A stretch of 64,000 nt of DNA from Streptococcus oralis ATCC 35037 (GTDB taxonomy: Bacteria; Bacillota; Bacilli; Lactobacillales; Streptococcaceae): contig NZ_LR134336.1 of the NCBI RefSeq assembly GCF_900637025.1, positions 1,832,501 to 1,896,500 of the forward strand, in the 5' to 3' direction. The position numbers and the translations under genes were made by a program. Numbering within the stretch: position 1 is the first letter of the stretch; each line of letters starts with the position of its first letter. A model generated the notes under the pieces. That model did not search any database. It was not told where the DNA came from and saw nothing but the letters and a program-made list of their open reading frames with translations. Shown one piece after another: positions 59,713 to 64,000 of this stretch.

Positions 59713-59720
59713 TATTCGGG
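59713..59720 (-). promoter_or_regulatory. ComX (SigX) cin-box of cbpD
   Basis: Minus strand CCCGAATA, one base from TNCGAATA, preceded by a T-rich tract as in late competence promoters. The tract is shared with the veg terminator. Confidence 0.72.
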
Positions 59721-59732
59721 AGAAAAAGAAAA

Positions 59733-59752
59733 AAGTGAGCAAAGCTCACTTC
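59733..59752 (-). terminator. terminator after veg
   Basis: AAGTGAGC-AAA-GCTCACTT, perfect 8-bp stem, followed on the minus strand by six Ts. Confidence 0.88.
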
Positions 59753-59764
59753 ATTTTAGGATTC

Positions 59765-60031
59765 TTAGTCTAGATAGCGAATCAAGTTCTTTTCTGTCAA
59801 GATATCTGAGTAGGTGAAGGATTCAACGTAGACATTGGCTTGTTTGTCTCCTTCAACATCCCCAAATTCAACGATAAATAGAGATGGATAAACCTCAATT
59901 AGCTTACCCAATCTATTTTTTTGGCGCTTACGGCCATTTTCCAAAGTCATTTCAACGACTTGTCCCTCATGCGCCTTGATCTCTTCTTTGATTTTTTTCA
60001 TCTTGGCTACATCTGTAAATGCATCTGACAT
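59765..60031 (-). CDS. veg: Veg family protein (DUF1021)
   Basis: 88-residue small protein with the Veg fold (EGQVVEMTLENGRKRQKNRLGKLIEVYPSLFIVEF). In Bacillus subtilis Veg affects biofilm matrix and spore outgrowth; in streptococci the role is unknown. It starts one base after the dnaB stop and is probably co-transcribed. Confidence 0.9.
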   Translation of the reverse strand: MSDAFTDVAKMKKIKEEIKAHEGQVVEMTLENGRKRQKNRLGKLIEVYPSLFIVEFGDVEGDKQANVYVESFTYSDILTEKNLIRYLD

Positions 60032-60032
60032 C

Positions 60033-61385
60033 TTATGCCTCCCTCTTTGAGATACTTGAAAATTTATTGTATTCTTTTTGGAAAATCAATTCCACCGTTC
60101 CACGAGCTCCACTACGGTTTTTCTCGATGATAACCTCAACCTTGTTATTTGGAATTCCTTCCTCTTCTTCACCTGCACGATCATAGTAGTCGTCACGGTA
60201 TAGAAAAGCTACGATATCCGCATCCTGCTCGATAGAACCCGATTCACGAATATCAGACAAGACTGGTCTCTTATCCTGACGCTGTTCCACTCCACGAGAT
60301 AACTGACTAAGAGCAATGACTGGAACCTTTAGCTCTTTAGCTAGAATTTTTAACTGACGAGAAATTTCAGAGACTTCTTGTTGGCGGTTCTCACGACCAG
60401 TCCCTGTAATAAGCTGTAGGTAGTCGATCAAAATCAATCCTAGATTGCCCGTTTCTTGAGCTAGTTTGCGTGAACGCGAACGAATTTCCGTGATTCGAAT
60501 CCCTGGCGTATCATCGATATAGATACTCGCGTTAGCTAGGTTCCCTTGAGCAATGGTATACTTTTGCCACTCCTCATCAGTCAATTGACCTGTACGGATA
60601 GAATGGGACTCCACCAAACCTTCTGCTGCCAACATACGGTCTACTAGACTTTCTGCACCCATTTCCAGTGAAAAGATGGCAACCGTCTTGTCCAACTTAG
60701 TCCCAATGTTCTGAGCAATGTTCAAAGCAAAGGCCGTCTTACCAACCGCTGGACGAGCCGCTAGGATAATTAGTTCCTCCTCATGGAGACCTGTCGTCAT
60801 ATGGTCCAAATCACGATAGCCTGTAGCAATACCTGTGATATCCGTTGTTTGTTGTGACCGAACTTCTAGATTCCCAAAGTTGATATTTAGAATATCACGG
60901 ATGTTCTTGAACCCACTACGATTGACGTTTTCGCTAACATCAATGAGTCCCTTTTCAGCCTGAGCGATGATTTCATCTGCAGGCTTAGAAGCCTCATAGG
61001 CTTGGTTGACAGACTCTGTCAACTTGGAAATCAAGCGACGTAGCATAGCCTTTTCAGCAACAATTTTAGCATAATACTCCGCATTAGCTGAAGTTGGTAC
61101 TGAGTTGACAATTTCAACAAGATAGGACAATCCACCAATATTTTGCAGATCCCCTTGGCTATCCAAAATCGTCCGAACTGTTGTCGCATCAATCGCTTCT
61201 CCACGATCCGACAAGTCTACCATCGCTTGGAAAATCAACCGATGAGCATACTTAAAGAAGTCGCGAGAATCAATGTATTCTCGGACAAAAACGAGCTTAC
61301 TCTCATCTATAAAAATAGCCCCCAGAACAGATTGTTCTGCTAAAATATCCTGAGGTTGAACTCGCAGTTCCTCTACTTCTGCCAT
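60033..61385 (-). CDS. dnaB: replicative DNA helicase DnaB (DnaC in Gram-positive naming)
   Basis: Hexameric fork helicase, 450 residues. N-terminal DnaG-binding domain (residues 1-110: DILAEQSVLGAIFIDESKL), linker, RecA-like ATPase with Walker A ARPAVGKTAFALNIA near residue 205, Walker B LILIDYLQLITG near residue 310 and the arginine finger region in EKNRSGARGTVEL. Full length. Forms the gdpP-rplI-dnaB-veg cluster found in many streptococci. Confidence 0.97.
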   Translation of the reverse strand: MAEVEELRVQPQDILAEQSVLGAIFIDESKLVFVREYIDSRDFFKYAHRLIFQAMVDLSDRGEAIDATTVRTILDSQGDLQNIGGLSYLVEIVNSVPTSANAEYYAKIVAEKAMLRRLISKLTESVNQAYEASKPADEIIAQAEKGLIDVSENVNRSGFKNIRDILNINFGNLEVRSQQTTDITGIATGYRDLDHMTTGLHEEELIILAARPAVGKTAFALNIAQNIGTKLDKTVAIFSLEMGAESLVDRMLAAEGLVESHSIRTGQLTDEEWQKYTIAQGNLANASIYIDDTPGIRITEIRSRSRKLAQETGNLGLILIDYLQLITGTGRENRQQEVSEISRQLKILAKELKVPVIALSQLSRGVEQRQDKRPVLSDIRESGSIEQDADIVAFLYRDDYYDRAGEEEEGIPNNKVEVIIEKNRSGARGTVELIFQKEYNKFSSISKREA

Positions 61386-61428
61386 CCGACTTTCCTTCCT
61401 TTTACAATCTTGTCAAGAAGTTGTAAAC

Positions 61429-61881
61429 TTAACCTTCTTTTACACGAAGATTGATGACACTTGTAACATCTTGATAGATTTTCACTGGTACATCAATCAA
61501 ACCTACTGCTCGAATTGGTGCTTGCACTTGAATATTGCGTTTGTCAATCTTGATACCAAATTGCTTTTGCAATTCTTCTGCAATCTTCTTGTTGGTGATG
61601 GACCCAAATGTACGACCATCTGGCCCAACCTTTTCAACAAACTCTACAACAGTTTCTTCTGCTTCAAGCTTAGCCTTGATGGCTTTTGCTTCAGCAATCA
61701 TTTCAGCATGAGCCTTTTCTTCTGATTTTTGTTTTCCACGCAACTCACCCACTGCTTGAGCAGTTGCTTCCTTGGCCAGATTCTTTTTAATCAGGAAGTT
61801 TTGAGCGTAGCCAGTTGGTACTTCCTTAATTTCGCCTTTCTTCCCTTTTCCTTTAACATCTGCTAAAAAGATTACTTTCAT
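61429..61881 (-). CDS. rplI: 50S ribosomal protein bL9
   Basis: 150 residues. N-terminal 23S-binding domain ([21 protein letters not shown], with the L9 signature G-x2-x4-V-x2-GYAxNxL), a long central helix rich in Lys/Ala/Glu, and the C-terminal domain ([16 protein letters not shown]). Overlaps gdpP by 4 bases (ATGA). Confidence 0.97.
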   Translation of the reverse strand: MKVIFLADVKGKGKKGEIKEVPTGYAQNFLIKKNLAKEATAQAVGELRGKQKSEEKAHAEMIAEAKAIKAKLEAEETVVEFVEKVGPDGRTFGSITNKKIAEELQKQFGIKIDKRNIQVQAPIRAVGLIDVPVKIYQDVTSVINLRVKEG

Positions 61882-63851
61882 TCTTCTTTCTCCTTTTCCT
61901 TTACTTCTTCCAAGATTAGTTGAGTCAATTTTTCTCCTGCTTCTGTTAGACTCATATTCTCGATTTGCGCGGCAGCTAGATTAAAGTGACCACCGCCACC
62001 CAACTCTTCCATAATGCGTTGCACATTGATTTTACTACGACTTCGAGTCGAGATAGAGATAAATCCTTGTGTATTTTTTGCTAGAACGAAGCTGGCTTCA
62101 ATACCTGACATAGCCAGCATAGCATCGGCAGCCTTACTGATAACAACTGTGTCATAAGACATTGAGTCCTTAGCTCGGGCAATCAAGATATCTGAACCTA
62201 ACTTACGACCTTGTAAAATGAGTTCATTTACCTCACGGTACTCTTCAAAATCTGTCGCAGCAATCTCCTGGATAGCAATACTGTCACTTCCCCGTGTTCT
62301 CAGATAGCTAGCCACATCAAAGGTTCGGCTCGTCACGCGAGATGTGAAATTCTTGGTATCCAGCATCATACCAGCCATCAAAACACTGGCCTGCATACGA
62401 CTCAAACGATTTTTCTTAGAATTTTGGAACTGAATCAATTCTGTGACCAACTCACTGGCACTACTTGCCCCACTTTCAATATAGGTGATGACTGCATTCT
62501 CAGGGAAATCCTGATCACGTCTATGATGGTCAATAACAATAGTTTGAGTGAACAAATCATAAAAATCTTTTGACAAAGTCAAAGCCGTCTTGGAATGATC
62601 CACCAGAATCAATAATGAACGGTTTGTAACTAACTTCATCGCATCTGTAAGAGATAAAAGTTTCGTGACATCTTCCTTCTTCAAGAACTGAATAGCACGT
62701 TCGATATCTGCTGGCATATGGTCTGCATCATAGACAGCATAACTGTTCTCAATAATATTACTTGCAAACAACTGCATACCAACAGCAGATCCCAAAGCAT
62801 CCATATCTAGATTTTTATGACCGACTACAAAAACTTGGTCAACACTTCGAATCTTATCAGAAATGGCTGTCATCATGGCTCTGGTACGTGTACGAGTACG
62901 TTTGATAGATGCAGCAGTTCCTCCACCAAAGTAGACAGGATTCTTGGTTTCGTTATTTTCCTTGACCACCACCTGGTCACCACCGCGAACTTCTGCTAAG
63001 TTCAAGTTGAGCAAGGCAATTTTCCCTATCTCTTCATGGTTTCCATCACCATAAGAAAATCCCATACTTAAGGTTAGAGCTAGTTGCCTCTGTTTTGATT
63101 CTTCTCGGAAAGTATCAATAACAGAGAATTTATCATTCATCAATTCCTCTAGTACCGTGTAATCTGTGAATACATAAAAACGATCCATCCCCACACGGCG
63201 AGAGAACATAGCATACTTACTAGCAAATTCTGAAACAAAATTGGCTACAAAACTATTTATATGACTGATATCGGAGTCAGATGTCGCATCCTCCAAATCA
63301 TCATAGTTATCTACCGAGATGACTCCAATGACTGGACGGCTAGTTACCAATTCGACAGTTGCTTCGTACTCCCCAGAAACATCAAAGAAATACAAAACGC
63401 CTGAAGCCTTGTCCATATGGACAGCATATCGTGTTTCGCCCAAGGTAGCATACGAACCTGGATTCCCAACAGAAGCCTTGATGATGGTTTGAATTAACTC
63501 AACATCAATTTCCCCTTCTTCAGTCGTCAAAATCAGCTCAGCATATGGATTAAACCATTCTACTTCTCCACTTGACAAGTCTAATTTCAGGACTCCCACC
63601 GGCATTTGATCAAGCAAAGTACTCAAGCTATTTTCGGCTTGGTGATTTACATATTGGATTTGTTCAATTTCGCTCTTTTCATACTGTTTTTTTTGCCATA
63701 CAAATAAAAGCAGATAAAGCAGTACAAATAAAAACAAAACAGTGATTGTTACAGCAAGATTATGTGAAAAAATAATCAGCAAAGTTAAGATTCCGAAAGT
63801 TGCAAGTCCTAGCAAGACCGCAGAAAACGGGATTAAATTATTTTTTTTCAT
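61878..63851 (-). CDS. gdpP: c-di-AMP phosphodiesterase GdpP (Pde1)
   Basis: Degrades c-di-AMP to pApA, setting osmotic and beta-lactam tolerance. Start at [15 protein letters not shown]; 657 residues, equal to pneumococcal Pde1 as I recall. Two membrane helices (8-55), PAS-like domain (~80-170), degenerate GGDEF (~175-300, with no active-site GGDEF loop), and a DHH/DHHA1 domain (~340-650) with [34 protein letters not shown] and the late [12 protein letters not shown]. All metal-binding positions appear intact. Confidence 0.96.
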   Translation of the reverse strand: MKKNNLIPFSAVLLGLATFGILTLLIIFSHNLAVTITVLFLFVLLYLLLFVWQKKQYEKSEIEQIQYVNHQAENSLSTLLDQMPVGVLKLDLSSGEVEWFNPYAELILTTEEGEIDVELIQTIIKASVGNPGSYATLGETRYAVHMDKASGVLYFFDVSGEYEATVELVTSRPVIGVISVDNYDDLEDATSDSDISHINSFVANFVSEFASKYAMFSRRVGMDRFYVFTDYTVLEELMNDKFSVIDTFREESKQRQLALTLSMGFSYGDGNHEEIGKIALLNLNLAEVRGGDQVVVKENNETKNPVYFGGGTAASIKRTRTRTRAMMTAISDKIRSVDQVFVVGHKNLDMDALGSAVGMQLFASNIIENSYAVYDADHMPADIERAIQFLKKEDVTKLLSLTDAMKLVTNRSLLILVDHSKTALTLSKDFYDLFTQTIVIDHHRRDQDFPENAVITYIESGASSASELVTELIQFQNSKKNRLSRMQASVLMAGMMLDTKNFTSRVTSRTFDVASYLRTRGSDSIAIQEIAATDFEEYREVNELILQGRKLGSDILIARAKDSMSYDTVVISKAADAMLAMSGIEASFVLAKNTQGFISISTRSRSKINVQRIMEELGGGGHFNLAAAQIENMSLTEAGEKLTQLILEEVKEKEKEE

Positions 63852-63944
63852 TCTAAACCTCTTGCGCATTATTATATCACAAAAACCCTTAAAAAGCGAC
63901 CTTTTAAAAGATGCAAGCCCTTCATTTCTCTAACTTCAGACACA

Positions 63945-63972
63945 AAAAGAGGAGGGAATCATCACCCTCCTA
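63945..63972 (-). terminator. terminator of the gene upstream of gdpP
   Basis: AGGAGGG and CCCTCCT (63951-63957 with 63966-63972) pair perfectly; T-run on the minus strand. It belongs to a gene beyond the right edge. Confidence 0.8.
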
Positions 63973-64000
63973 CCCACGTGTTCAGAACACTAACACCTAA

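Noticed and set aside
63980..64000. 3' end of a gene upstream of gdpP
   Set aside because: Only about 20 bases remain before the edge and no frame can be assigned; only the terminator is reported.

Overview
The window is a Gram-positive chromosome segment from the genus Streptococcus, almost certainly the Mitis group (the S. mitis / S. oralis / S. pneumoniae neighbourhood). The reasons are a choline-binding competence hydrolase (CbpD) with GW-type choline repeats, a complete BOX element carrying the classic BOX primer sequence, LPNTG surface proteins, a dltXABCD operon, an adcRCBA zinc operon and an overall gene order that largely matches the pneumococcal genes SP_2141-SP_2205 as I remember them. 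I cannot assign a species from sequence reading alone.

Layout. 1-2000: 3' truncated trhO, an orphan bacteriocin-immunity-like protein and a CPBP membrane protease. 2000-18200: a contiguous host N-glycan utilisation region with an oligosaccharide ABC importer (binding lipoprotein and two permeases), GH20 hexosaminidase, ROK kinase/regulator, GH38, GH125 and GH92 mannosidases and GH29 fucosidase. It is interrupted by a membrane protein gene carrying a nonsense codon. A BOX element separates the importer from the hydrolases and supplies the stop codon of the GH20 gene. 18203-18723: a gene-free stretch with two DnaA-box dyads. 18724-22311: the zinc operon adcRCBA with an AdcR operator. 22331-24382: a wall-anchored 5'-nucleotidase. 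24489-28981: the D-alanylation operon dltXABCD. 29154-34950: glpKOF and an Mga-like regulator. 35102-36954: hslO-dusB, on the plus strand. 37011-39002: a DUF1275 membrane protein, a lipoprotein and a small CcpA-type membrane gene. 39047-41747: an NAD salvage operon (nadR, pnuC, Nudix/NrtR-like). 41780-44756: ctsR-clpC, with clpC carrying an early TGA. 44830-49401: a giant pilin-domain adhesin with 330-bp repeats. 49485-52533: a thiamine-precursor ABC operon under a TPP riboswitch. 52562-55248: polA. 55318-58488: a second repeat-rich LPNTG protein. 58544-59720: cbpD with a competence box. 59733-63851: veg, dnaB, rplI and gdpP.

How the parts work together. The left third is a glycan-foraging module: the importer brings in N-glycan pieces, the hydrolases trim fucose, GlcNAc and mannose in the cytoplasm, and CcpA (perfect cre at the importer promoter) and perhaps the ROK protein adjust expression. 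The middle holds envelope, metal and glycerol functions. The right third is housekeeping DNA (replicative helicase, L9, c-di-AMP phosphodiesterase, Pol I) interleaved with fast-evolving surface protein genes. Nearly all genes are on the minus strand; exceptions are GH92, hslO-dusB and the 76-residue membrane gene.

Most notable observations: two early in-frame nonsense codons (clpC codon 29, and a membrane protein at codon 12), two 21-bp DnaA-box dyads with the same geometry far from any replication gene, a terminator that shares bases with the adcR -35 box, candidate leaderless starts for polA and hslO, and recent repeat exchange in both surface proteins. Family assignments come from motifs and remembered protein families; no database search was run.
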